Part shown: positions 12,033 through 23,551 of the stretch, one piece after another
How the letters are laid out: every line of letters begins with the position of its first letter
Position numbering within the stretch: position 1 is the first letter of the stretch
Source: Stenocarpella maydis
Lineage: Eukaryota; Ascomycota; Sordariomycetes; Diaporthales; Diaporthaceae
NCBI GenBank assembly: GCA_002270565.1
Contig: NQMI01000137.1
Coordinates: 24,906-88,905 of the forward strand
Length of the DNA: 64,000 nt
Direction: 5' to 3'
Notes under the pieces: generated by a model
What the model was told of the DNA's origin: nothing
Seen by the model: the letters and a program-made list of their open reading frames with translations, nothing else
The model's database searches: none
Program-made: the position numbers and the translations under genes

Positions 12033-13194
12033 ATGTTCTCCCAGATCCTCGCACTCGCCCTGGCGACAGGGGCCTTGGCAGACAGCCTGCTCTCGTTCAA
12101 CACCGCACCAGCCATTGAGAACCGCACGATCGATGAGATCTACAAGGCAGCCCTCGCCGAGGGCGGCACTGTCACCCTGTGGGCCGGCGGCGACGAGAAG
12201 ACACAGCAGGGCTCCCTCAAGAAGGCCTTCGAGGCCGCTTTCCCGGGCATGACCCTGAACGTCACCGTCGACGTCTCCAAGTACCACGATGGCAAGATTG
12301 ACCAGCAGCTGGACTCGGGCAACGTCTTTGTCGACGCGACCTTCCTCCAGACGCTTCATGACTTCCCGCGATGGGCTCAGCAGGGATCCCTTCTCAACTA
12401 CGCGCCAGCTGGCTTCGACCAGATACACCCGGCCTTCAAGTCGACGGATGCCTCGTGGTACGGCCTGTTCTTCATCCAATGGGGCATCAAGTACAACTCC
12501 GCCAAGCTCCCCGGCATCAAAATCGCCGAGTATCCCGATTTCCTGCAGGAGGGCCTGAAGGACAAGCTGGTCCTGACATACCCCAACGACGACGACGCAG
12601 TGCTGTTCCAGTTCTACCTGATGTTAGTATACACACACACACACACACACACAAGGCCTCGGCCGCAATTGGTCCCCCAAGCTAACTTAGATACCCAGCA
12701 TGAAACAATACGGTGAATCTTGGTTCGACAACCTCCTGGCCCAGAACCCGCGCTGGGTCCGGGGCACCCAGACCCCAAGCACCATCCTGTCGAGCCAGAA
12801 CGCCACCGAGGCCGCGACATTCACGTCCTCGGCCTCGCCCATCACCCCGAGCGGCAACAGCACGACCGTCAACGCCTACCCGCAGGAGGGCCAGTTCGTG
12901 TCGTGGGCGCAGACGGGCGCGATCCTCAAGGGCGCGCCTCATCCAGAGTCCGCGAAGCTGCTCTTCAACTGGATGCTCTCCCCGGAGCACCAGGCGACCG
13001 GCTGGAGCGTGCGCCAGGACATAGCCGTCCCCGACACCATCCCCTACCCGGACATCTGGCACATGAACGGCACCAACCCGACCTCCTTCTTCCAGTTCAT
13101 GCAGGACCGGCCCAACGTCGAGAGGCTCAAGCTGTACTTCGAGGACAGGATCGGTACCGCACAGGGCCTGAGCCCACTGATCGACAATCTGTAA
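12033..13194 (+). CDS. Secreted bacterial-type extracellular solute-binding protein
   Basis: Exons 12033..12622 and 12699..13194 join through a 76-nt intron (GTTAGT donor, CCCAG acceptor), giving 361 aa. A signal peptide (MFSQILALALATGALA) is followed by a periplasmic-binding-protein fold of the iron(III)/thiamine/polyamine type: ALAEGGTVTLWAGGDEK, GKIDQQLDSGNVFVDATFLQ, FIQWGIKYNSAKLPG, ESAKLLFNWMLSPEHQ. In bacteria such proteins deliver ligands to ABC importers. Fungi have no such importers, so the protein is probably secreted and binds or scavenges a small ligand; this is inference. Several Asn-X-Ser/Thr sites agree with passage through the secretory pathway. The ligand is unknown. Ancient transfer from bacteria is plausible, but the gene has acquired an intron and has GC content like its neighbours. 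Confidence 0.85.
12629..12652. repeat. (CA)n microsatellite inside intron
   Basis: A CA dinucleotide run starts immediately after the donor site of the only intron of the solute-binding protein gene. Length changes here would alter intron size but not coding sequence. Confidence 0.9.
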
Positions 13195-15301
13195 ACGTGG
13201 TCACATTGTCAAGCTGTAAAAGAGGAGATGAGGGAGACCACACTTCTGGTTTTGTTATCATGTGCACATATTTACTTGAACTGTATATACTTGGTAGAAG
13301 AGAAGAGCAAGTCGACAGAAATGAGCGCCTCACGTGGCCGTGTATACTAGGCAATTACATGTCGTTGGGACTGATCCAGGCACAAACAATAGTCATGTTT
13401 AAGTTTCGGCAAGGTGGATCAGACTGTGGCTTAATCAGATCTCAGAACCAAACTTCACAATCTGTCAAACTCTATCACTGCATGGCACACATGTGCACCG
13501 GGATTCTGTTCTCCCGGGCCCCTGTACCTGGTCCCCGACAGCCCACTGAATGACGCCGTTTCTAAACCCGCAAACAAAAAAAAAATCCCTTCCCTGTTGC
13601 GCCATTTTCAACCAAAGAGAAATAAAGCCGGCCACGCCCGCCCTCCACGCACCACCATGACAAGCCTCCCAGAGGGCCGAATGGACTGGGGCACACCCGA
13701 GGCCGAGCTCATCAGCAACAAACCTCGCACAGCGCGTAGCAGCAGCAGGCCGCGAGGAGGACCTCGCACAGCCCGCCTCCCCTCCCGCCGCCCCTCGTAT
13801 TCGTCTCCTCGTCCTCGGGAGGCCGCTGCTGTGATATCCCAAAGGGGTTCTGCCGAGAGTAGCTATTGTTTGGAGGGCTGGGCGGTGGGGAGTCGCCGCC
13901 AGGGATGGCCGTGCATGGGCGCTCGGGCAGGTAGCCCGCAGGCAGCGTCACGGGCATTGGCGATTTCTCCATGACTCGACTCGGTGACAGTTCCTCCGTG
14001 GCCAGGTGGGTGTGGGCCATGTTGTGGGATTGTTTTTTTTTTTTGTTGTTGTTTTTCCGTCCCCCTGATTGAGGCCTGACGGTATGGAATATACCGACGA
14101 TAAAATGTGGACCCGAAACGCAAAGAAAAAGAAAACACCACGCACGGTTGGGTATTTTCTTGGGCAAACTGAGACGCCGGGAACAGCGAACAGTCGGGAA
14201 GCGAAAAGGAGAATAAGCGGGGCTCGGTATTTAATCTTCACCAAGAACAAAAATCCCACAGGCCCTCCGGTGCTGCTAAATGCAGTGCGCTGAGAGAGCA
14301 TAAGCAAACAGGTCGTGACACATCTGATGTGCATGTACCTAGGAATAGGGTCGGCCTGCAACGGCAGGATTCGTGCTGTGCCGCGGGGGAGCCTCGCGGA
14401 TCCGGTCGTGAAACGAGCGGCCCTCTTTCCATCAACCGGTACTAAATTTGGGGCTCACGCTGAATCCTCCCAACAGCCACCCGCAGTACATAAAATAAGC
14501 CTGGCCCGTGGAACCACAATGAGGCCCAGGTGTGGTCTGCCAATGGGCCTGCTGTGGGCGGCACAGCGGCGGCACATGAAGTCATGCGTAACAGGAGACG
14601 GACCCGTGCAATTCGATGCCCACGGCAGTCAGTCAAGGCTGAACAGATACATCTACACCGTCCTGGTGATGCACATGGCCACGGCGGCAGCCGCACTTAT
14701 TCTTGCCCCATTTCCAAACATCAAGCCCGAGGTCGCAGTCTCGCCGGCCGGGGCCCGAGGCCGAACCCGGGACTACACTCCATGACAATCTGAAGACAAG
14801 GCCACAAGAGGACTCGATGGAGTGAAGTAATTATCAAACAATGAGTGCAGTTGAGCCTTCAGGACAGGAAACATTGAGGCATTTCGCCTTGAATGAATAG
14901 GTTGAGGAGTACGAGACCACAGACAGAAGGTACAAGAGCACATGGTTCTGGGTACACGCACTTGGACGTAATAGGTGTGTTGATATCAAGAGTTACCGAA
15001 GGAGAAAACACGCCCAATTGGATTCCCTAGAATTATCCCCAACCTGCCTTTGAACGCATGCAACACCCCCAATAGCCGGCGAGACATCCGGGCCAACTAT
15101 TAAAATCTCTGTGGAACGATCCCCAGAGCGACTAGCAGTGAGCACAGAGACCAAGTTGCTAGTAGAGCAGGCCCTTCCGAGTCTGAGGCTGTTCGCTATC
15201 GTTTGCGGCACAATTCTTTACGCGTGTCAGGTGCCAGGCCGTGTTGCGAACTGATGCGTGCCAGTAACCAACCCCTCGGATGGGTCGTCCTGCGATGATA
15301 C
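13195..15301. other. Intergenic region, no gene recognised
   Basis: The open frames are compositional (Arg/Ser/Pro-rich shadows) without family motifs or conserved splicing. Short A and T homopolymers occur near 13577 and 14034. The first few hundred bases should include the 3' UTR of the solute-binding protein gene. Confidence 0.4.
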
Positions 15302-16744
15302 CTAGTATCCTGATCCTGGATCTTTCGCGCAGCTCTCCGGGTCAGTTTCGGTAGGAGTGACCGGTGAAGGATACATGGGCTGGCTTCCGAGGTCAGGAGT
15401 TGTAAGCATGTGTGGTTTTTCAGGAGTGCATGTTGTCAAAGAGAAGCCTTGGTCATGTGCTTCGAGAATATTCCCAGGTGTGCGGATACCTGAGAGCCAG
15501 CTGCTTGTCATTTTCTCTGCCTGTGGATAGCGTAGGCAGTATCTGGACAGTGACATGCTGTTTCCAGATCTTATACTGATCCACGGAGATTGTGGGGTGA
15601 TGGGAATCACGGGACCCTTGGGGGCAAAACTCGTGTTTGGCACCCTCAACCGTGGCTCCTCACTTGGTGTCGTGCTCTTCATAGCAGGCGAGTTCTGCGA
15701 CCCTCCACAGGCTGGAATTGTCCCCTGCCGAGTAGCTCGGAGCCTGGGTCTGATAAATTTTCGACTTCTCAATCTGTCCAGCTCGTCGGTAGCCAGCATC
15801 AAACTCGAGGTTGCCAATAGATCGATCGCACTCCACAAGCTTGGCTGGTACTTTGCGTCCCCTAGCATCTGTACTTGGCTGAGAGCTTCGAAGTTGAAGA
15901 GAGGAGTGGGATCGGCAGACGACATGCACACGGATGAATATCTACCATTGCGCCGACAGCGCCGCGGACCTGGGCCAAAGCCGAAGTCACCGTAGCGTGA
16001 CGACACGCTACGAGCCTGAAGCCATCTGGAGGGTCTGTCCCTCAGAGAGCACTGAAACGCCATTTTTGAACGGTCCTCGAGGAGGGGCTGTTGGTTGGGA
16101 TGCTAAATCTGCCAATAACTTTCAGGAGAATTGATAACTATTACGAAACATGTGCGAGGTCCTACCTCGGTCTTACGTGTGGACAGCATCTCGTTGGAAT
16201 CAATCGAGGAGAGTGTGAAGATCCAGCGCCTCGCGCGACCCTTGTGCTGTAGCTTCCGCAACGCGCCTGGGATACCATTTTCCGTGCTCTTCATAGAGAC
16301 ATCCATGACGTGGCCGTGGTCATGACCAGCATGTTTGACACCAATACTGCGGTCCTCGGTGTGTGCCTGTTCGTTCCTCGACACTTCCGATGTATGCAGC
16401 CGCTCCTTGGAAGACCCAGTAAGGAAAAAGTCTCTACGGAGGACACATTCGATCGACTGAAGCCTTCGATTAAGGTCTTCCGACGGGAATCTTTCACGGG
16501 AGACCGACGATGTCTCGCAGTCGAGTGACAGTGTGCGCAGACCCGGTTGGGCTCAGTACGCTCCAGGCTCATATGTCCGTCCGTGCCACAATAACATGTT
16601 TGCCGGATTTGGAAAGATCTGTTGGGATGTTCTGAGAGTTCCTCGGAGAGCATGCGCATGTTGAGGTCTTCCATAGCGCTAGGAACGCCGCTCTACCCGA
16701 AACCACAGTGATGAATCCACGCTCTGCCCTGCCTACCGGTATTA
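15302..16744 (-). pseudogene. Possible degenerate or unrecognised multi-exon gene
   Basis: On the minus strand a long frame (15302-16063) contains FNFEALSQVQMLGDAKYQP and a Ser/Pro-rich tail. Upstream (16100-16530) a frame reads ETSSVSRERFPSEDLNRRLQ and ends near a possible GTAGGA donor at about 16166. A small Cys-containing stretch (QTCYCGTDGH) lies near 16600. The frames look more protein-like than flanking DNA, but I could not connect them by convincing splice sites or assign a family. They may be remains of an ankyrin/STAND-type or regulatory protein, or chance frames. Confidence 0.25.
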
Positions 16745-17754
16745 TCGTAGCCATTCACAAGCTGAGTTACGGCAAGGCTATCCAGGAAGTCATCTCCATG
16801 AGTACTGCAAAAAGCTGCGCAAGTATCGGACTTGACGCGACGACCGGTGGTGACACGGTGGATTTCAACATTAGCCGATCTCGCGGCAATGGAGCCTGCT
16901 TAGTTGTGGAAAGACGTGGACTAGCCGGCATGTGACCCACTCCTAAGGTCGAGTGTTGAGTATTCACGGGCAGCAGCATCTTGGGAAAATGCTAAGATAA
17001 ACAAGGACAGATGGTTGGGTCCTGAACAGGTGATAATGGCTGCTGTGCCAGAGCCTCTACTAGCGATCAGAGTATATTGAAAAGGACTGGGTGAGGAAAT
17101 GAGGAGTCGAGACCCCAGCGTGATGGAGGAGGATAGTACTGCGATGGAAGCGAGGAGCAGTCTGGTGACATGCTACTTTATTATTATTATTATTATTTAC
17201 TCTTTCCTCTTCGACTGCCACAGTCATACCGTACCTGGCGGAGAACACGCGAGAATGTTGCAGGTGATGGTGTATATTGGGAAAGGCCTATCCACTTCCA
17301 GGAGCCAGCATCGCGAACACATCTGCATCAACGCTAAGGTGGGTGTCTCGCAGTCTATGCCCATTCCCAATCTTGGAATTAGATCGAACCGTCCATGGAG
17401 GTCTTGGAAGCGAGGCTACTCTTTCCCAATATAAGATATATGGGTATATAGATCACACAACTCTCGGTGACCTAGTCCATAAAGAGGTTGGCAGTAGTAT
17501 GATTTTATGTCGCCTAAAAGTTTGCCCATGGCATCCAAAGTTAGAAATACGGAATGCTTAAACTTAAGTAGCGAAACCCAGTCAACATATACCCACCCAG
17601 CTTTTTAATTCACCTATCTAGCCTTTTTCATTTCACCTGCACAGCTTTTACCTATTCACTCAACCAGTACAAGGAATTAAGCATATAGCCTATTATAAAT
17701 CCTAATACCCCCCCCTAAATACCCTGCCCTAGAGACCCTTAACGTGCCTTAAAA
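16745..17754. other. Intergenic region with TTA microsatellite
   Basis: No gene could be supported. A (TTA)n run lies at about 17174-17198. The right part (17560-17750) becomes AT-rich and leads into the inverted-repeat segment beginning at 17755. Confidence 0.4.
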
Positions 17755-18830
17755 CCCCTCCGCATACCCAGAGGAAGAACCCTCACATACCCAGAGGAGG
17801 GACCTCCATATACCCAGAGGAGGGACCTCTAAGTGCCTACAGGGAGGGCCCCCCACATACCCGGAGGGAGGGCCCCTAGAGGCCCTCTCGGCACCCCCCG
17901 TCTGGGGGTCGACATATAGCTGCCCAAAATTCGTAGAATGTTGGTCTCGGGGGCCAGGAGGGCTGACAGCGCCGTTTTGCACGGGGCTGTGACGAGTTGA
18001 TTGTTGTTGTTGCCAGGGTTGGGCTCCTGAAGCTTCTTGATGATGTCTTCGCAAAAGGATCCAACTTCATTCATGGAGCCCATCAACCTTCGTATGTTGG
18101 CAGATATGTCCTGGATCTCCTTTGTGTGCTTTGGTCGACCAGGTGCTTGAGCCCTTGATTCTCAGGTCGGGATCCTCTGAAGGCCTTGAGAAGGCCACCG
18201 CAGCCGGTTTCGCCGAACTCGTCAAAGCCGCCGTCCAAGTCAGGTTTGGAAGACATCAGGCCTCCGCTGCCGGCTGAGTAGTCATTGAAACCCTCGTCAT
18301 CGTCACCCCCATCGTCACCCTTATTATCACCCTCATCATCAGTGGCACGCAGATTCGGAGTGTCAACATCCAAGAATTTCTTCTTGGTCCTCTTGAGTGC
18401 GCGGTCATTCTTGGTCTTGCGCTCTTCTTCCCCTCAGATATAACCCGAACAGCCTCAGCAACAGTACAGCCGACTGGCTTTCCTCCTGCCAGGGCGCCTC
18501 TTCGTGCTGTTATATGGGTTCTGGCCAGAGAGCTTCTCAGGTTCCCCTTTCTGTGAGATCCTGACACCCCTGAGCTGGTTGACGATCTTCTCACGCATTT
18601 TTTGGGTGTTGGTCATAGTTATGGATGAATCTGGCGTGTTTATCAACGTAGGACTTGGTAAACGACCACTGGGAATCTGCGGCTGACTTCCCAGCCTTGG
18701 GCTTTTGGTTTGGATTCTTCTTGTCTGTCTTGGATTGGGTCTCGGCCGGGGCCCTTCCTCCGAGCGTATGGATGGCTTTCCTCTAGGTATGTGGAGGGTT
18801 CTTCCTCTGGGTGTGCGGAGGGCCTTACTG
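17755..18830. repeat. Segment bounded by inverted degenerate repeat arrays
   Basis: The left flank (about 17755-17885) is an array of roughly 30-nt units built on CATACCCAGAGGAGGGACC. The right flank (about 18770-18830) carries the same motif in inverted orientation (CTTCCTCTGGGTGTGCGGAG). The two read as related peptides (SSSGYAEGF and SSSGCAEGL) on opposite strands. The interior contains minus-strand frames broken by stops: a basic KRRPGRRKASRL block and an acidic DDEGDNKGDDGGDDDEG block. It could be the relic of a mobile element or of a repeat-containing gene. No transposase or terminal duplication was recognised. Confidence 0.45.
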
Positions 18831-19178
18831 GGTGGTGTGTAGGGGGTTTGTTAGAGGAGCGAGCGTGGCGAGTGACAAATGCGGTCCCCCTCCACGCCAC
18901 CCTAAGCCGTAGTACACCCCGGCAGGGGCTTCCACCTGGTAGATGATATTCTTCGTCTACCCGACATCAATGCATACATATATACCACAAAGTTTCTCAT
19001 GCCTGCACTCCCCAAGAGATCGACGAATGTTTTGGCACCCCCTTGGGCCCAAAATTCCAATCCTGCAGGGCCTACTAGAGCTGCCGCCTCGGTGCCCAGC
19101 TGTCACTTACACAGGCCGCCACCCACAACCTCACGCAGACCACCCACCCACCAACCCAACCTGCCCATACCCAACCAT

Positions 19179-21075
19179 CTACAACTTCATACCCCCCAGC
19201 ATCTTCGCAACCTTATTTGACTGCTTGATACTCAAATCAAGCATAATTTCTTCTGATCCTCCGGGAATGGCATAAGCGCGAACATCGCGATAGAGCCTCT
19301 CGACCTTGCCGCCCTGGCCGCCGCGAGAGTACGACAGGCCGCCAAAGATCTGCGAGGCCTCACGGGCGCAGAACTCAAAGGTGACGGTGGACTGGGCCTT
19401 GAGGCCGGCGATGGGCCCGCCCAGGCGCAGCATGGCCTCGGTCTCGCCCATCTTCTCGCACTGGTAGATGAGGTTCTCGAGCCAGTTGTACGAGGCCTCG
19501 ATCTGGCGGGCCATGTGCGCCAGCTTGAGGCGGATGACGGGGTGCTCGATGAGCTTCTTGCCGAACGTCTTGCGCTTGTTGGCGTACCTGACCGACTCCT
19601 CGTAGCACACGCGCGAGAAGCGCAGGCACTGGATGATGATGCCGATGCGCTCGTGGTTGAAGTTGGTCATGATGGCTGTGGCACGGGGTCAGCTGGCTGG
19701 GCGGGGCGGGACATCCGGGCCTGCGGGGATGGTGACATACCTCTGAACCCCTGGTTCTCCTTGCCCAGGAGGTTCTCGACCGGGACCTTGACATCCTCGA
19801 AGGTGATGTACGTGGTCCCGGACGACCACACGCCCTGGCAGTCCATCCTCCTCGTTGACACACCACCGGCCTCCCTCTCGATGAGGAGGAGGGAGACGCC
19901 GTTCATGCCGGGGCCGCCGGTCCGCACGGCAGTCGTGAAGTAGTCGGACCAGACGCCGTTGGTGATCCACTTCTTCTCGCCGTTGACAATATAGTGCTTG
20001 CCGTCCTCGCTCAGCTTGGCCTCGCAGGTCAGGTTGGCGACGTCGCTGCCCGCGTCCGGCTCCGTGATGGCCAGGCAGATGCGCTTGTCGCCGTTCAGGA
20101 TGCCGGGCAGGATGCGGTCCTTGAGGGCCTTCTTGCCAAACTTGACCAGCGGCGGGCAGCCGATGCCGAAGCCCCCGATGACGTTCCAGACGAAACCGCC
20201 GGAGCCAGCGCGCGAGAGCTCATCGGTGATGAGCATCTCGTGGAAGAGGTCCCACTGCTCGGGGGCCACCGACTTGATCTTGTTATCGGTGTAGTCGCTC
20301 TGGAAGGCCGTGCCGAGGAGACCGGCCAGGTAGCCCCGGCGACCCATCTCCTTGTAGATCTCTGGGGGGACCTCTTTCTTCTCGTCCCACTCGGTGACGT
20401 TGGGCTCGATCTCATTCTCGACCCACTCGCGGACCTCGGCCCGGAGGGCGGCGTGGGTCTCGTTGAAGTAGGGGGAGTGGAACTGCGGCACTCCCATGTC
20501 AGCGATCAAGACGGACCGGGCAAGGCAGGCCGGGGGAGAGGAGGCGGGATACTGACTCCTTGGTACCAACTTGGGTCGGAGAAGGGGATCTGGGCGCCGA
20601 ATGGCTCGAGGGCCTCGGCTTCGTCCTGGCCCTCTGGTGTGACGGGCTTCTTTGCGGGGGCAGCGGGCTTGGGCACTGCGACGGGCGCTGGCTCTGCGGC
20701 GGGTCTCGCTTCGACCTTTGGCTTGGTGTCAAGGCTGCCGACCTGGAGCTGCTTCTGGTACTTCTTGAGGATGCCCTCGTTGTGGTACTTCCAGAACTGC
20801 TTAGAGGCATCCTTTCCAGCTACCCTCTGAAGGATCTTCTTACCACCTGAATGGCGAGTGAGGTTAGAGGGGCATTCTCCAAAGAGGCGAGCTGGGTGCC
20901 AGGGGAGTACAGTCGATGCGCCGGAGACTTGACCCGGGCCTGGTCAGTCCGGGGCCTTACCTGGGTGGTCATCTTGGAACTTTGTCAGATCGTAGACATC
21001 TTGGTCGACAATGATCCACAGGGAGTCAGGCGTCTTGTGCGACGCGACGTCGTTGGCGCTGAACGTCTTTGACAT
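19179..21075 (-). CDS. Cytochrome b5-acyl-CoA dehydrogenase fusion
   Basis: Exons 21075..20961, 20846..20557, 20482..19741 and 19675..19179 encode 547 aa. Residues about 1-80 form a cytochrome b5 domain: the HPGG haem motif is split by intron 1, and the second haem His is in FWKYHNEG. A Pro/Ala-rich linker follows, then a full acyl-CoA dehydrogenase with RRGYLAGLLGT, the FAD/substrate region ICLAITEPDAGSD, KKWITNG, FNHERIGIIIQ, KRKTFGKKLIEHPVIR and the base-bearing AIPGGSEEIMLDL. Acyl-CoA dehydrogenases desaturate acyl-CoA at the alpha-beta position. Fusion to b5 occurs widely in filamentous fungi and suggests a haem partner for electron transfer; the acceptor is inferred. No peroxisomal PTS1 is present (it ends GGMKL) and no mitochondrial presequence is visible. 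The intron 2 donor (GTCAGT at 20556) is the least certain junction. Confidence 0.93.
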
Positions 21076-22167
21076 GTTGAAGGGCAATGCTATCCGGAGT
21101 CGTCAAGGGAGGGGAAGACGGGGGCGAATCACAGGAGAGATATTTCCAAACGGTGTAGGCTGGAAGAGGAAGATGGCGATGACTAGGAATAAGACAAAGA
21201 CGAAGAAAAGAGTAATCCTGTTGGAAAAGGAGGCGGCCAAAGTGTCGGCTATGGGTAGACAGTCCGGGCATTCAAGCAATCACATGCTCGGGAGCAGCGT
21301 CAGAGAAGACGGGCCACGAGGACAATAGTGTACTCCGTAATCCTTGGACCCCTGCCCACCCCCACAAGACAGCAATCCCATCGTAGGTCTACACTGCACC
21401 ACAGCTTCTTTCGGCCCCTATGCCCGTGGGGTTGTTTTCCGGGGAACCTGGGACCATCATGTATAGCGCCGGCATGCTTGCCGAGCGAGGCAGGGCAGGA
21501 CTGGCGTGTTGCACCAATGCAGCTCTCAGATTGCAGACACGGTCATGTGCCTTTTTGGCCCTTCTCCAGCTGGCATGTGAAAGCCTGAACGGCTGGCGGG
21601 CCAAGCTGACATCATTGACAGCTCGGCCAATCGTTGGGGCCACGATTCGCAGCGATCCTGTCCGCTGCGGCTCTCGCTCGTGGCCGAAACTGGTAACAGC
21701 CGAGGCTCGCTCAGCCCACAGCAGAACATCCCCACCCCCCGCCGCGGACTCTGAATTTCCGGCCACGAACCAGCTGAGCGTTGCCGGCCAGGCCAACGTC
21801 GTAGTGCTGCAATCTTGCCCGGCCTGCCAGGTCGTTTAGAGTTAGGCCACGCCGGTGGGGACGGCCGACTGCTGGTATTTTGCAGCTCTCTTGGTTCGAA
21901 CCTCTAGGTATCTAGGTACCTAGCCTTGTTGTCCTTTCCCAGCAATATCTGTCGCGTCTCAACGCATTGGCTCGCGACATCTTCCATGCCTTTTCCCGAC
22001 GATAAACTCCGGTAGCAACGCCAGTCCCCCCTGTTCGAACAAGTATCCCTCGGTATCAGCGAAAAGAAAAAGAGAAAAGCACAGAAACGTGCAAAGGAGC
22101 AACTGGCCCGTAAATCCCCCCTAAGAGTAAAAATGTCTGGTGCCTCGGCAACCCGGTCTGCCTGCAC
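21076..22167. other. Intergenic region, promoter of acyl-CoA dehydrogenase
   Basis: The region lies between the 5' end of the b5-acyl-CoA dehydrogenase gene and the 3' end of FEN1. It contains clustered TAGGTA/TACCTA motifs at about 21904-21923. No coding sequence is recognised; longer frames at 21330-21840 lack family features. Confidence 0.45.
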
Positions 22168-23551
22168 TCATGCGGTGCCGCGGGGCTTCGCCTTGGCCTT
22201 GGCCTTCTCCTTCTTCTCTTCCTTGAGTCTCTTCCTCTTCTCTTCGTTCTTCTCCTCCAGCTTCCGCTTGTGCGCCTTCTGCTCCTCCTCCGTCTTGGGC
22301 ATGGGCTTGAAGAAGCCTTCCAGCCGGCTCTGCTGCGAGCTCTTGAGGCTCTTCTCCAGCCTGCCCGCGCCCGACCGCACCCGGTCCTCCGAGAAGCCCT
22401 TCTCGTTGACCAGGAACTGCACCAGGCCGTCCACGTCCGGCTTTTCCCACTTGAAGTCGCAGAGCGGGTCGTCGGCCGACCGCACGTCCGGCTCGAAGAA
22501 GAGGTCGCGCGCGTCGAGGTATGGCCAGTCGTCGGGGATGACGTACTTGCCCTTTGGGTCTTTCTGAATCGACTCGACAATCTTCTCAAGGCTCCCGTGC
22601 TCGCGGATCAGCTTCAGCGCGGTGTGAGGTCCGATCTTGGGGATGGGGTCGAGGTAGTCGCAGCCGAGGAGGATACACAGGTCAACAAACTGGAGTTAGG
22701 TATTGTAAGCACAACCAGCGAGATCGCGGTATTGGATAGCTGGGCGCCTCTCCGGTCTGGCTCTCACCTGTTTGCGCTCCATGTTGAGCCCGTCCAGGAC
22801 CTTGTCCAGGTGGATCTCCTGGATGGGCTCCTTGCGCTGCTCGCTGAAGGTGAGGTGGCGCAGCAGGATCGGGGTGTTGAAGCAGAGGGTGTCCATGTCC
22901 TCACTGGCCGCCGCGTAGACCTTGCCTGCGCGCGCCAGGACGGCACACTGCGCCTCGGCCTCTGTGGGCGCGATCAGGAACGGGATGCCCATGAGCTTGA
23001 GCAGCCGCTGGCACTCTGCATTGTGCTCCTTTGTCACGCGGACCGTCCGCCGCGAGAACTTCTCCACGTCCTCTGCCGTGCCCGTCTCTTTGGCCTCCTC
23101 CAGGCCCTCGTTGGCCTCCTGCTTCCGCTGGTATCGCCGCGCGAGCTCGCCCGACTTGAGCTTGGGTGGCGCGCCGTCGAAGACGTAGAGCGGTTTGATG
23201 CCGTTGTCGCAGATCCGCAGGGTACGGTAGAACATTCCCATCAGGTGAGAAGTGGTCTCACCCTCCTCATTCATGAGTTGTTGGCCATCGGATCGGACCG
23301 CGATGAGGAAGGAGTAGATGCTCATGGACCTGTGACTTTGTCAGAGCGGGGGCAGTTTAAATGACACACATGTCGTATCTGTTGGTCTTCATACGCATCC
23401 TGCGGACCCATCAGCATTACAAAGTAGGAAGTGGGAGCTATTGAATACTGACAATGGCAACTTTGCGGCCAAAGTGGTTCTTGATTTCTCCCTCCTTGAT
23501 GGCCTCGGGCGCCTCCTCCTTGATGATGGAGAAGAGCTGCTTGATTCCCAT
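22168..23551 (-). CDS. FEN1: Flap endonuclease 1 (Rad27)
   Basis: Exons 23551..23453, 23399..23395 (a 5-nt microexon), 23329..22768 and 22689..22168 encode 395 aa, the normal FEN1 length. The N domain begins [20 protein letters not shown]. The active-site carboxylates lie in KVAIDAS (across the microexon), [33 protein letters not shown] and [13 protein letters not shown]. The PCNA-interacting motif QQSRLEGFF near the C-terminus is followed by a Lys/Glu-rich tail with a nuclear-localisation character. FEN1 removes 5' flaps during Okazaki fragment maturation and long-patch base excision repair in the nucleus. All catalytic motifs are intact. The microexon GATGC (codon Asp plus two bases of Ala) is required to restore the conserved IDAS sequence. 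Confidence 0.97.

Noticed and set aside
21885..21925. GGTTCGAACC palindrome suggestive of a tRNA T-arm
   Set aside because: No D-arm, anticodon arm or acceptor stem on either strand; it is a simple palindrome next to TAGGTA motifs.
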